40,986 nt of DNA. It comes from an uncultured bacterium. Lineage in GTDB: Bacteria; Verrucomicrobiota; Kiritimatiellia; PWTM01. Of the stretch, positions 26,515-36,198 are shown piece after piece. A program made the translations under genes and the position numbers. The notes below the pieces were generated by a model, which saw only the letters and a program-made list of their open reading frames with translations, was not told the origin of the DNA and made no database searches. Within the stretch, counting starts at the first letter, position 1; each line of letters opens with the position of its first letter. Where the stretch lies: the NCBI GenBank assembly GCA_938005705.1, contig CALLML010000037.1, forward strand, positions 1 to 40,986, in the 5' to 3' direction.

Positions 26515-27453
26515 TCAATCCGAAGGAATCTGAATGCGTTGTCCCGCTTTCACTTCGGCACCCGGTGGAAGATTGTTCAACCGCCGCAGGGAATCCACGC
26601 GCACCATGAATGTCCTGGCAATCGTCTCCAGCGTGTCTCCTTCATGAACGGTATACATGAGCGGTGCGGTTCCGCCTGTTGGAGGCCCGGCGGGCTCCAC
26701 GGGCGATTCCTTGCGAGGTGCTTCAGCGGACCTGTTCGGAGGGGCCGCCGGAGCAGGCGTCGGCGCAGGTGCAGGCGCGGCCGCGGATGCGGACGGTTTG
26801 GTGTGCGCCACGGGCGCCGACCCGGAAGGCACGTTCTTCGGATGCGGTATGACCAGACGGTCGCCGGCCCGAATGCGATCGGACCCCAGACCGTTGGCCT
26901 CCATGATCTCTGATACCTTTACGCCGTATCGCTGAGCGATGCGACTGAGGCTTTCGCCAGGCATGACGACATGTTCGATGGAGCCCGCCGGCGTTGTGCG
27001 TGGCGACGGCGAAGGCGGCGCGGGCGTTGCTACCTCTCGTTCGCGCACATGAGCCGGTAGGAGGATTTTTTGGCCGATGCGAATGCGATTCGGATTCTCG
27101 ATTTTGTTCAACTCGATCAGCTCGCGCGTCGTGATCCCATACCGCTGCGCAATGCGTCCGAGGCTGTCGCCGGGGCGCACCTCATAGGTCTTCAACTGTT
27201 CTTCCGGCAATGGTTTCGGCACCGGAGAGAAAGGAGCGGGCGGGGGCGGCTTGGGCGCCGGCGCGAGCGGTTGCACGGCGCGCGGCGGCATGACCGGCGC
27301 CGGCGGCGGCTCAACGCGCGGCTGGCTTGTGCCGCATCCCTGAGACAACAACAAAATCCCGAGCCCCGCTAAATGAGCGGCTGCCACGATTCCCCCCATG
27401 ACCGTCATTTTCATTTTCGCGTTCCTCCGCTTTGTTGCCTTTTCATCATTCAC
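26515..27453 (-). CDS. Triple LysM-domain protein with N-terminal hydrophobic/lipoprotein-like signal
   Basis: 312 aa; three LysM units (YEVRPGDSLGRIAQRYGITTRELIELN, HVVMPGESLSRIAQRYGVKVSEIMEAN, YTVHEGDTLETIARTFMVRVDSLRRLN) separated by Pro/Ala linkers; ...LLLSQGCGTS near the N-terminus. Confidence 0.92.
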   Translation of the reverse strand: MNDEKATKRRNAKMKMTVMGGIVAAAHLAGLGILLLSQGCGTSQPRVEPPPAPVMPPRAVQPLAPAPKPPPPAPFSPVPKPLPEEQLKTYEVRPGDSLGRIAQRYGITTRELIELNKIENPNRIRIGQKILLPAHVREREVATPAPPSPSPRTTPAGSIEHVVMPGESLSRIAQRYGVKVSEIMEANGLGSDRIRAGDRLVIPHPKNVPSGSAPVAHTKPSASAAAPAPAPTPAPAAPPNRSAEAPRKESPVEPAGPPTGGTAPLMYTVHEGDTLETIARTFMVRVDSLRRLNNLPPGAEVKAGQRIQIPSD

Positions 27454-28793
27454 GAACTAGCCGCGGTCCCCTCCGCATCCGCGGCGCGGACCAAACGGGC
27501 GAACCGGGCGCCTCGTTCGGCATAGCTTTCAAACTGATCGAAACTCGCACATCCCGGCGAGAGCAACACCGTCTCGCCTCTACGAGCTTCCTGACGCGCA
27601 CGCTCCACGGCCTGATCCAAGTCACCGCATAGCTCACAAGGTACCACCTCCGACCAGGCCTGCGCCATCGCCGAAGCTGCCATTCCGATTAAATACACCT
27701 TGACCGCCCGTTCGGAAAGCACATTTGCCACTGTGGCGTAGTCCTCGCCTTTAGGAAGACCGCCGGCAATCAATCGCACCGGCCGCCCGGCCATGTGCAA
27801 CGCCGCCGCCATCGCCGCCGTGCACGTGGCCTTCGAATCGTCCACATAGCGCACGCCGCCGATTTCCGCCACTAGCATCATACGATGGGGCAGCGGACGG
27901 AACGCGCGAGCAGCCTCTTCGGCGAATCGTAGGGGGATATCGGCGGCTTCAAGCGCCGCCGCCGCGGCGGCGGCCGTGAGTCCCAGCACGGGATTGTCAA
28001 ACCAGGTGCCCCGTATATCAAGAACGGCTCCCTCTTCATACCGGACCACGCCGTCTTCCCACGCATACCTCGCTCCCTCCCCCGTGGCACCAAATGTGAC
28101 GATACGCGGTCCAGAGGCCGGCGCCTCGGATCGCAGCGGCGAAGGAATCACCGCCGTGTCCGTCGGGCCCATATGAGCAAAAAGCCGCCACTTGAGTGCG
28201 CGATACGTTTCGAAATCGCCATGCCGGTCGAGATGATTGGGATGGATGTTCAGCAGTACGCCGATATTCGGCCGGAATTGATCCACTGTCTCGAGCTGAA
28301 ATGAACTGACCTCCAGCACCAACCACTCGGGGGCGGGCGCGGCGCCGACCACTGCGCAAACCGGTGGCCCGTAGTTGCCCGCGATGGCGACCGTCCGACC
28401 GGCCCGCGCAAGGGATTCCGCCAGCCATTTGACCGCTGTACTCTTGCCACTCGATCCCGTAACTGCGATGGTGCGTCCCGAATGTCGTCGCCATCCGATT
28501 TCAAGCTCCGAAATCACCGGCACACCGCGGCGGCGCAAGTCAAGAATCCAAGGCGAGTGAACAGGAATGCCGGGACTCACAACAGCCAGTTCGAACGGCT
28601 CCTCCGGCACGAGGCCATCTCCCAGACACACAGCGACCCCCACGGAGCGAAGCGCCTCGGCCCGCGCCGACACCACCGGGCCGCCGTCCGCGTCGAATAC
28701 CGATACCGCCCATCCTTCCGCGTGCAACAGACGGGCCGCCGCTTCTCCGCTGACGCCCAGTCCCAGCACCGCCGCCTTATGATTCTCACTCAT
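27450..28793 (-). CDS. murD: UDP-N-acetylmuramoylalanine--D-glutamate ligase
   Basis: 447 aa; VLGLGVSGEAAARLL, VTGSSGKSTAVKWLAESL, NIHPNHLDRHGDFETYRALKWRLF, YVDDSKATCTAAMAAAL, LLSPGCASFDQFESYAERG. Confidence 0.95.
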   Translation of the reverse strand: MSENHKAAVLGLGVSGEAAARLLHAEGWAVSVFDADGGPVVSARAEALRSVGVAVCLGDGLVPEEPFELAVVSPGIPVHSPWILDLRRRGVPVISELEIGWRRHSGRTIAVTGSSGKSTAVKWLAESLARAGRTVAIAGNYGPPVCAVVGAAPAPEWLVLEVSSFQLETVDQFRPNIGVLLNIHPNHLDRHGDFETYRALKWRLFAHMGPTDTAVIPSPLRSEAPASGPRIVTFGATGEGARYAWEDGVVRYEEGAVLDIRGTWFDNPVLGLTAAAAAAALEAADIPLRFAEEAARAFRPLPHRMMLVAEIGGVRYVDDSKATCTAAMAAALHMAGRPVRLIAGGLPKGEDYATVANVLSERAVKVYLIGMAASAMAQAWSEVVPCELCGDLDQAVERARQEARRGETVLLSPGCASFDQFESYAERGARFARLVRAADAEGTAASS

Positions 28794-28803
28794 CCGGTCA
28801 CGC

Positions 28804-29940
28804 TCAACGAATCTTTAGTGTCGCCACGCCCAGCAATGCGCAAATGATGCTGACAATCCAAAAGCGGATGGTGACCATCGTTTCCACCACCTCCACATCG
28901 CGGCCTTCTGCCACTGCGTGCTGCTTGGCGATCTGCTCGAAGTGATGATGGATGGGCGCGCAATAGAATATCCGACGCCCCCCGGTCAGTTTGAAACAGA
29001 CGACCTGCAGAATCACGCTGACTGCTTCCAGCACAAAGACGCCGCCGACAAAAAGGAGCGTGATTTCCTGCTGAATCATGATCGCCACCGCCGCCAGCGC
29101 GCCGCCCAACGCCAGGCTGCCGGTGTCGCCCATGAAGATGCGGGCCGGATGGCAGTTGAACCAGAGGAATCCCATCCCCGCCCCGAGCAGACATCCACAG
29201 AACACCGCCAGCTCGCCCGCGCCCGGCACATGGGGAATCAACAGATAACGCGCGAAGACGACGTGGCCTGTCACATAAGCCAACACCAGATAAGCACCGG
29301 CGACCGCGTTCGTACAGCCGATGGCCAATCCATCCAGACCGTCTGTCAGATTGACAGCGTTGGCGCAGCCGACCATCACCAGCCCCGCGAAAATGAGGGC
29401 CGCGGAATAATCGAGGCCGACCAAGAACGGTTCCTTTAAAAATGGCAGCGATACGTTGGCGACCAGCGGCCGAGTTCCGGAATCCAGCCAAAGATACGAG
29501 ACAAACGCGATCGCCCACATGATTTCCAGCGCTAGCTTCCAACGGCCATTCAAGCCGGCTGAGGATCGGCGGGTGAGCTTCCGATAGTCGTCCCAGAACC
29601 CGACGGCCGCCATGAAAACGAGGGTGCCGAGGGCGAGCCTCACCAGCCGGCTTGCTGGTGCGGCCCACAGAAAAACGGAAACTGACATGGTCGCGAGGAT
29701 GAGCAGCCCCCCCATCGTCGGCGTGCCGGATTTCCCTCGCTGATGCGCGAGGACAGCGTCCTGGCGGACGACCTCTCCGATTTTCCACCGGCGCAGAGCT
29801 CGAATCACCGGCGGCCCGAGGAGGAGACTCAGCAAAAACGCGGTAGCCGCACCGCCAAGAGCGCGGAACGTAATGTATTGAAAGAGCCGAAGCGGCGAGA
29901 ACCATTCGACCCATTCCGGCGATGAAAGCAGATACAACAT
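28804..29940 (-). CDS. mraY: Phospho-N-acetylmuramoyl-pentapeptide-transferase
   Basis: 378 aa; KSGTPTMGGLLIL, GFWDDYRKLT, NAVNLTDGLDGLAIG, FNCHPARIFMGDTGSLALGGAL, PIHHHFEQ. Confidence 0.97.
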   Translation of the reverse strand: MLYLLSSPEWVEWFSPLRLFQYITFRALGGAATAFLLSLLLGPPVIRALRRWKIGEVVRQDAVLAHQRGKSGTPTMGGLLILATMSVSVFLWAAPASRLVRLALGTLVFMAAVGFWDDYRKLTRRSSAGLNGRWKLALEIMWAIAFVSYLWLDSGTRPLVANVSLPFLKEPFLVGLDYSAALIFAGLVMVGCANAVNLTDGLDGLAIGCTNAVAGAYLVLAYVTGHVVFARYLLIPHVPGAGELAVFCGCLLGAGMGFLWFNCHPARIFMGDTGSLALGGALAAVAIMIQQEITLLFVGGVFVLEAVSVILQVVCFKLTGGRRIFYCAPIHHHFEQIAKQHAVAEGRDVEVVETMVTIRFWIVSIICALLGVATLKIR

Positions 29941-29943
29941 ATG

Positions 29944-31401
29944 TTACTCCGCGCGGGCGCCGTCCCCTTCTGATTCCGAGGCGGTGGGGGTCTCCATCCG
30001 GCGCCATTCACTCAGAACCTCTTCGATACGCTCCGACCTCGAACCTTTCAGCAACACGGCGTCTCCTGCAACCAGGTGACGGCGCAAAACATCGGCGGCC
30101 GTCCGCGCATCGGCGCAGGGAGTGAGACGATCGGACGGCCAGCCTGCGGCGGCGGCCGCCTCGGCAATTTTCGCTCCCAGTGTCCCCACCGTCACCAAGC
30201 CGGCCCAGTCGCCCGCGGCGATATCCCAGCCCAGCGACTTATGCTCGGCATCCTCGTGAATTCCCAGTTCGCACATGCCGCCAAGCACCAGCCAGCGCCG
30301 GCGCACGCCCGGCATTTTTTCGAACGTCTGAAGCGCCGCCCTCATGCTGAGCGGATTCGCATTATAGGCGTCGTTGATCCACAGAACCCCCCGAATTCGA
30401 ATCTCCTCCCACCGCATCGGGGCCGGACAAAAACGAATCAGAGCGTCCGCAATCTTTTCCGGCGCAATCCGGGCCTCCCGCGCAACGGCGATGGCCCGCA
30501 GCGCGTTGACGCGCATCGGATCGCTTCCTTGCGGTAGCCGATATTCCGCGATACGGCCGTCCCGTTCCCGCACGAGCAGGCGGGCTGGGGACTGCGATGT
30601 CGGCAAGACCGTGTAGTCCGCCGGCGCAGTTCGGCCGACGGTCACAATTCGGCAAGGGGTGCGAGCGCACAGCAAATCAAACCATGGCTCGTCCACCGCC
30701 AGCACGGCCATACCATCGGGCGATAGCGCGCGCAAGAGCTCGGCTTTTTCTTCCGCGATGGCTTGTTCGCTTGGGAAGAATTCGATATGAACGGGGCCGA
30801 TGCGGGTCATGACGACCCAGTCGGGCCGTAGGAGTGCGGCGAGAGGCGCGATTTCTCCCGGATGATTCATGCCGAGCTCAAATACGCCGAACGCATGTTC
30901 CGGAGTCATTTCCAGCAACGAAAGCGGCAGTCCGATGTCGTTATTCCAATTGCCACGCGTGCAGACCACGGCGCCGGCAGATTCTAGCAGCGTGGCGATC
31001 AAATCCTTAACGGTCGTCTTTCCCACGCTGCCTGTCACGCCAATAATCCGACCGCGCAACCGGCGGCGATGCCCCGCCGCGATGGCTTGCAACGCATGAC
31101 GGGTGTCGGCGACGCGCAGCAGAGGGCCGCACCCTTCGGGAGCCCGCCAGGATGCCTCGACCATCGCGGCGGCGGCGCCTTTTTGAAAAGCCTGCACGAC
31201 AAAATCGTGGCCATCATATATCGCGCCGCGCAGGGCGACATACAGGCAGTCGGGACGGAGTTTCCGGGTGTCGTGGTTTACTCCCCGCACCGGACGCGGG
31301 ACGCCTGACCAAACCCCGCCACTCCAGGCCGAAAGATCGTCCGGTGATATTATCGTCATGATTCGTCCTCTCGCGTCCGGTCTGCTCGTTCGGCCATTCA
31401 A
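29944..31401 (-). CDS. murF: UDP-N-acetylmuramoyl-tripeptide--D-alanyl-D-alanine ligase (start may be 31359)
   Basis: GVTGSVGKTTVKDLIATLLE, NWNNDIGLPLSLLEM, FELGMNHPGEIAPLAALLRPD, INDAYNANPLSMRAAL, VLLKGSRSERIEEVL. Confidence 0.95.
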   Translation of the reverse strand: MNGRTSRPDARGRIMTIISPDDLSAWSGGVWSGVPRPVRGVNHDTRKLRPDCLYVALRGAIYDGHDFVVQAFQKGAAAAMVEASWRAPEGCGPLLRVADTRHALQAIAAGHRRRLRGRIIGVTGSVGKTTVKDLIATLLESAGAVVCTRGNWNNDIGLPLSLLEMTPEHAFGVFELGMNHPGEIAPLAALLRPDWVVMTRIGPVHIEFFPSEQAIAEEKAELLRALSPDGMAVLAVDEPWFDLLCARTPCRIVTVGRTAPADYTVLPTSQSPARLLVRERDGRIAEYRLPQGSDPMRVNALRAIAVAREARIAPEKIADALIRFCPAPMRWEEIRIRGVLWINDAYNANPLSMRAALQTFEKMPGVRRRWLVLGGMCELGIHEDAEHKSLGWDIAAGDWAGLVTVGTLGAKIAEAAAAAGWPSDRLTPCADARTAADVLRRHLVAGDAVLLKGSRSERIEEVLSEWRRMETPTASESEGDGARAE

Positions 31402-32858
31402 CCGAGCAATCGGCGCGCGACCTCACGGTCATCAAAGGGCGTAACCGTCCGGTCGAACTCCTGATAGTTTTCGTGTCCTTTGCCGGCGATCAAGATCGTA
31501 TCCCCCGACCGCGCGCGCGCGATGGCGCGGGCAATTGCAGTCTCGCGGTCGAGTTCTGCCTCCCACGATGCTCCAGCCGGAATGCCCGCCGCGATCTCCT
31601 CGATAATGCGCCGTGGATCCTCGCTGCGAGGGTTGTCCGTGGTGAGAATGATGTGGTCTGCCCAGCGCGCCGCCGCCGCACCCATGCGGGGTCGCTTGCC
31701 TCGATCGCGGTCCCCACCACAGCCGAAGACGACCATCAACTTTCCCGTCGCAAGGCCGCGTAGGGTCTCCAGGACGCGTTCGAGGGCGTCGTCTGTGTGT
31801 GCGTAGTCCACATACACACGCAGCCCGCGGGCGTTGGACACGGGCTCTAGCCGCCCAGGGGCGGAGACAAATGTGCGCAACGCCTCCACAGTGCGCGCCA
31901 GCGGAATGCCGATCGCTCCGGCGGACGCAATTGCGGCCAATGCGTTCTGCACATTGAAAGCGCCCAGGGTTTTCAACCGCACCTCCGCTTGACCCCAAGG
32001 ACTGCTCACCCGAAAAACGGTGCCCCGCTCATCGAATTGAGTCGCATCGGCGCGCACGTCCGCGGCGGGGTGGAAACCGTAGGTAATCAGCGCTGCCCAT
32101 CCGCCGCCAATTCCGGCCAGGCGCTGACCCCAGTCGTCATCAATATTGATGACGGCAGCGGCCCGTTTTTCCATTCGGCCCAGTCCCTGGAAGAGCAGGC
32201 TTTTCGCGGCGAAATACTCGTCCATCGTTTTATGGTAGTCGAGATGGTCGCGGGTCAGATTGGTGAACACGCCTACATCGAAGTCTACCCCCCAGACCCG
32301 TTTCTGGACGAGCGCGTGAGAAGACACCTCCATCACGGCGCTGTCGCACCCTGCATGGAGCATTTGATCAAGCATCGCCTGAATGTCTGGTGCTTCCGGC
32401 GTGGTGCGGCTGGCGGGAATGCAGCGTTCGCCCATTTCGTACATAACAGTGCCGATCAAGCCCGGTTTTCGGCCCGCCGCGCGAAGAATACCGCGAAGCA
32501 TGAACGCCGTGGTGGTCTTGCCGTTTGTGCCGGTGATGCCGATTGTGGTTATTCGGACCGACGGATGATTATGGAACGCGCAGGCGATCTCGGCGAGGGC
32601 GCGGCGGGCATCGTCCACACGGATGTGCGTGATCGATCCACGGCGAATGGCGGATTCCTCGGAAACCACTGCCACCGCACCGCGGCGGATCGCCTCCTCT
32701 ATAAAATCGGCGCCGTTGTGCCGCGCGCCTTTTAACGCCACAAAAAGATAGCCCGGCCTGACCTGTCGCGAATCATACGCGATGCCCTTGATATCCAAAT
32801 TCCGGTCGCCGCGCACGGTGACCGACTGGATAACCTGGAGAATGGACTCGATTCTCAT
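31398..32858 (-). CDS. murE: UDP-N-acetylmuramoyl-tripeptide synthetase, DNPR type (meso-diaminopimelate)
   Basis: Start trimmed to MRIESILQVIQSVTVRG at 32858. GITGTNGKTTTAFMLRGI, FTNLTRDHLDYHKTMDEYF, TTDNPRSEDPRRIIEEI, GKGHENYQE. Confidence 0.95.
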   Translation of the reverse strand: MRIESILQVIQSVTVRGDRNLDIKGIAYDSRQVRPGYLFVALKGARHNGADFIEEAIRRGAVAVVSEESAIRRGSITHIRVDDARRALAEIACAFHNHPSVRITTIGITGTNGKTTTAFMLRGILRAAGRKPGLIGTVMYEMGERCIPASRTTPEAPDIQAMLDQMLHAGCDSAVMEVSSHALVQKRVWGVDFDVGVFTNLTRDHLDYHKTMDEYFAAKSLLFQGLGRMEKRAAAVINIDDDWGQRLAGIGGGWAALITYGFHPAADVRADATQFDERGTVFRVSSPWGQAEVRLKTLGAFNVQNALAAIASAGAIGIPLARTVEALRTFVSAPGRLEPVSNARGLRVYVDYAHTDDALERVLETLRGLATGKLMVVFGCGGDRDRGKRPRMGAAAARWADHIILTTDNPRSEDPRRIIEEIAAGIPAGASWEAELDRETAIARAIARARSGDTILIAGKGHENYQEFDRTVTPFDDREVARRLLG

Positions 32859-32865
32859 CGTTTCG

Positions 32866-34641
32866 TCACAGAGATTGCCCAGAATCACGGTTGCTCTCCG
32901 GAAACGCTGGGGGTGAGTATTCGATCGTTGGATCAATGACGCGAGGAGGCCCGTCCGGGCTGATGCCGAGATGGCGGACCGCGCGCTGCGCGATTGTCGA
33001 GAAAATAGGTGCTGCCGCCGCGCCGCCAGTACGCAGCGGCTGCGGCTCGTCGAGCACCACGATGATACCAATTTCCGGCCGATCGGCGGGGAGCACACCC
33101 ACGAACGATGCGATGTTGCGGTCATCGGAATAACCACCGGGGATCGGCTTTTGAGCGGTGCCGGTTTTGCCTGCGACGCGAAATCCCGGCACGGCGGCCT
33201 TCGTCCCCGTACCGCCCGGTTCGGTCACGCGTTCGAGCAGGGCGCATATGCGCCGCGCACCGGCCGCCGACAGCGGCCGGTCGAGAACCTCCGGCGCAGT
33301 TTCCCGAAAAACGCGTCCGCGCGGGTCTGTCACGCGGCTCACGATCGTCGGACGCAGCAGAAATCCGTCATTCGCGATTGCGCATAGGGCGTTAAGCATC
33401 TGTAGAGACGTCACGCCGACCTCATGCCCCATCGCGATACGCGTCAGGCTGATCGAGGTCCAGCGCGAGCGCGGATGCAGAATTCCGGCCTCCTCCCCCG
33501 GGATTTCCACACCTGTGCGCCGGCCGAAACCGAAGCGACGCAGGGCCTCTTCCACACGCACCTCGCCCAGTTCCAAGGCGATCTTCGCCGCACCGATATT
33601 GCTCGACTTCTTGAGGATATCCGCCACGGTCAACCGTCCGTGGGGATGATAATCGCGCAAAGATTTGCCTCGGTAATGCCACAGTCCGTTTTCACAATCG
33701 AACACCTGATCCGGACGCACCACGCCCGCATCCAACGCCGCGGCAATGACGGCGACCTTGAACGTCGAACCCGGTTCATAGACATAACCGATAGCACGAT
33801 TCAATCGCCGATCTTCCGGTGCGCGACCGTATGCGTTCAGATCATAATAAGGTCGCGAGGCCATCGCGAGGATTTCGCCGGTGCGCACACGTTGGACAAT
33901 CACCCACCCTCCGACGGCGCCGCTGCCCGGAAGCGCCTCGTCCAACGCCGCCTCGACCATCTCCTGCAAATCAAGGTCCAGCGTCAGGTGGACGTCGGCG
34001 CCCTCCTGAGCGGCAATTTCAAGCAAACGGCGTCCGTACAATTCCCGGCCAAGCCCGTCCTGCTCGCTGATGCGAAGACCCTCGCGACCTCGCAAATAAC
34101 GATCAAACTGTTGCTCGATTCCGGCCCCGCCAACTCCCTCCACATTGGAAAACCCCACCACATGACAGGCCGTCCCGCCGTACGGATAGGAACGGACCGA
34201 GGCCGGTTCGAACCAGACATGTGGAAATTTCATAGCTTCAACCGCCCGCAGCTCTTCGTCCGGAACGGCCCGACGCAGGCGAACATACCGACGGCCCGCC
34301 TGACTGAGCCGTCCAACCACCATCGCCGGCTCGAGCTGCAACATCAAAGCGAGACGGGCCCCGATAAATTCATGGTGTCCCTCCCGCAACAACGCGGCGG
34401 GGTCGGCGCAAACGTCATGCAGAATGAGGTCCATCGCGAGGATGCGACCATGGCGGTCTAGAATGCGTCCGCGACCGACCCGCATGGTCTGCCGTACCGT
34501 GCGTGCGCGGGTCACCCGCTGTCGAAGCGATTCATTCGTCCCCAGGTGTAGCGAAGCGAGGCGCACCATCAGCACTGCGAAGGCCACCCCCATGACGATG
34601 GTGGTGATCCAGAACCGCAGACGTTGACGTATCAGACTCAC
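32866..34641 (-). CDS. ftsI: Division-type class B penicillin-binding protein
   Basis: 591 aa; GRGRILDRHGRILA, SxxK in YEPGSTFKVAVIAAAL, KSSNIGAAKIA, GKTGTAQKP; dcw position. Confidence 0.95.
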   Translation of the reverse strand: MSLIRQRLRFWITTIVMGVAFAVLMVRLASLHLGTNESLRQRVTRARTVRQTMRVGRGRILDRHGRILAMDLILHDVCADPAALLREGHHEFIGARLALMLQLEPAMVVGRLSQAGRRYVRLRRAVPDEELRAVEAMKFPHVWFEPASVRSYPYGGTACHVVGFSNVEGVGGAGIEQQFDRYLRGREGLRISEQDGLGRELYGRRLLEIAAQEGADVHLTLDLDLQEMVEAALDEALPGSGAVGGWVIVQRVRTGEILAMASRPYYDLNAYGRAPEDRRLNRAIGYVYEPGSTFKVAVIAAALDAGVVRPDQVFDCENGLWHYRGKSLRDYHPHGRLTVADILKKSSNIGAAKIALELGEVRVEEALRRFGFGRRTGVEIPGEEAGILHPRSRWTSISLTRIAMGHEVGVTSLQMLNALCAIANDGFLLRPTIVSRVTDPRGRVFRETAPEVLDRPLSAAGARRICALLERVTEPGGTGTKAAVPGFRVAGKTGTAQKPIPGGYSDDRNIASFVGVLPADRPEIGIIVVLDEPQPLRTGGAAAAPIFSTIAQRAVRHLGISPDGPPRVIDPTIEYSPPAFPESNRDSGQSL

Positions 34642-35030
34642 GGGATACGGCTCTCCGCGCGGAAGGGTTGAAACACCAATTGTGGAGCCGCCGCCAGCGG
34701 TTCGACATCCTCAACATCCACCGGACGAAGGAGGCGAAGGATTCGGCGTTCCTCCGGCGCTTCCATGACAATGCCGAAGTTCGCGAGGGCCGCACGAATT
34801 CGACTCAGCGTATTCATTTGGGCCCACCGATATTCCTCGGCCACCAGACGCCGCCGCAACTCCACTCGCCGATGTTCTATTTGTTGAATCTCGGCGCTGA
34901 TCGCATCGCATCGGCCGCACAGCCACAAGTAACTCAGCGCAATCAGGGCCGCGAGGGTCAACACCCCCGCCAACGGCGCCGGGAACAGAGGTCCTTGGCG
35001 AATCTTACGATTGACCCGGTACCGCATCAT
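34638..35030 (-). CDS. FtsL-like bitopic division protein
   Basis: 130 aa; single TM then coiled-coil-like AISAEIQQIEHRRVELRRRLVAEEYRWAQM; located between rsmH and ftsI. Confidence 0.65.
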   Translation of the reverse strand: MMRYRVNRKIRQGPLFPAPLAGVLTLAALIALSYLWLCGRCDAISAEIQQIEHRRVELRRRLVAEEYRWAQMNTLSRIRAALANFGIVMEAPEERRILRLLRPVDVEDVEPLAAAPQLVFQPFRAESRIP

Positions 35031-35931
35031 TTGACCTTTCCTCCTGCTCCAATTTCTCCAACACGCGCAGGCGCGCGGATCGCGCGCGCGGATTGCGCCG
35101 CCGTTCCGCGTCCGAGGGCGTTTCCCCTTTCGGTGTGAGTAACCGCCCCCTCGGCGACTCTCCCCGCACCTGATCCCGCATGAAATGCTTCACGATTCGA
35201 TCTTCAAGACTGTGAAACGTCAGCACAGCAAGCCGCCCCCCCGATCCCAACGCGGTCCAGGCCGCTTCCAATCCGGCGACCAACTCGTCGAGCTCGCGAT
35301 TGACAGCAATCCGCAGCGCCAAAAACGTCCGCGTCGCCGGATGGCGCGCGGCACCACGCCGACCGCCGACCGCCGCGGCCACGCAGGCGGCAAGGTCGAG
35401 CGTCCGCTCGAACGCCTGCCGTTCCCGCCGTCGCACAATGGCCCGCGCGATGCGCCCCGCCCGCGGCTCATCGCCGTACTGCCGCAACAAGGCCGCGAAG
35501 TCCCGCTCCGGCAGCTTGTTCACGAGATCCGCGGCGCGCAGGCCCGCCGAGGGATCCATGCGCATGTCCAGCGGCCCGTCGAGCCGAAAACTGAACCCCC
35601 GCTCTGCATCGTCGAGCTGAAACGATGACACGCCCAAGTCCATCAATACCCCATCCACATGCGCCCAGCCGATCTCTGCCAACACGACCTTCAAATCAGA
35701 GAAACACCCTTGGCGAAGAATGACCCGTGATCCGAACTCGGCCAACCGCTCGGCCGCTCGGCGCACCGCCACCGGATCTGTATCCATCCCCAACAGCTGT
35801 CCCTCCGGTCCCATCCGCGCCAGCAGCGCTTCCGCATGACCGGCCCCGCCGATGGTCGCATCCACCATTCGCCGCGCAAATTCCGGCCGCAGTCCCCGGA
35901 TGGTTTCCTCCAACATGACCGGTTCATGCAT
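35005..35931 (-). CDS. rsmH: 16S rRNA (cytosine(1402)-N(4))-methyltransferase
   Basis: Start trimmed to MHEPVMLEETIRGLRPEFARRMVDATIGGAGHAEALL at 35931; DGVLMDLGVSSFQLDDAERGFSFRLDGPLDMRMDPSAGLRAADLVN, FHSLEDRIVKHFMRD. Confidence 0.96.
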   Translation of the reverse strand: MHEPVMLEETIRGLRPEFARRMVDATIGGAGHAEALLARMGPEGQLLGMDTDPVAVRRAAERLAEFGSRVILRQGCFSDLKVVLAEIGWAHVDGVLMDLGVSSFQLDDAERGFSFRLDGPLDMRMDPSAGLRAADLVNKLPERDFAALLRQYGDEPRAGRIARAIVRRRERQAFERTLDLAACVAAAVGGRRGAARHPATRTFLALRIAVNRELDELVAGLEAAWTALGSGGRLAVLTFHSLEDRIVKHFMRDQVRGESPRGRLLTPKGETPSDAERRRNPRARSARLRVLEKLEQEERSNDAVPGQS

Positions 35932-35956
35932 GCCACCTCCGAACCGCCGGAACAAC

Positions 35957-36181
35957 TTAGAACAGGATCGCTCGTGCGTACCGTCGTGGCAGACCGCTGC
36001 GCTCCACCGCGGCCGCGCGCCCGGCGTCGTACACCGAGCCGACCGCCCCGTGGTGTACGGCACAGGCGGCGAACCGGCCGGCGCGCCGCTCGGGCAGCCG
36101 CCACAACGTCTCGCCGTCGCGCACCTGGGCAATCGAACGATTCACCTGCAGAAATCGGACCATGCTTGAGTGATTCATCAT
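35957..36181 (-). CDS. Candidate small protein (about 74 aa) between mraZ and rsmH
   Basis: ATG at 36181 preceded by AGGAAAGGG; MMNHSSMVRFLQVNRSIAQVRDGETLWRLPERRAGRF... fills an otherwise empty 267-bp gap. No family recognised. Confidence 0.4.
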   Translation of the reverse strand: MMNHSSMVRFLQVNRSIAQVRDGETLWRLPERRAGRFAACAVHHGAVGSVYDAGRAAAVERSGLPRRYARAILF

Positions 36182-36198
36182 GTTTTCCCTTTCCTGAA

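Noticed and set aside
28790-30007. 405-aa minus-strand ORF over mraY
   Set aside because: Out-of-frame overlap with a complete, motif-rich MraY; Arg/Gly/Ser-rich.
32859-33137. 93-codon N-terminal extension of murE
   Set aside because: Overlaps ftsI and has non-conserved Ser/Arg composition; the MurE family start matches 32858.
34190-34215. tRNA-like TpsiC string ggttcgaacc
   Set aside because: Lies inside ftsI coding sequence with no cloverleaf context.
35932-36132. 67-codon N-terminal extension of rsmH
   Set aside because: Cys/Arg/Pro-rich shadow sequence; the RsmH family starts at MHEPVML (35931).
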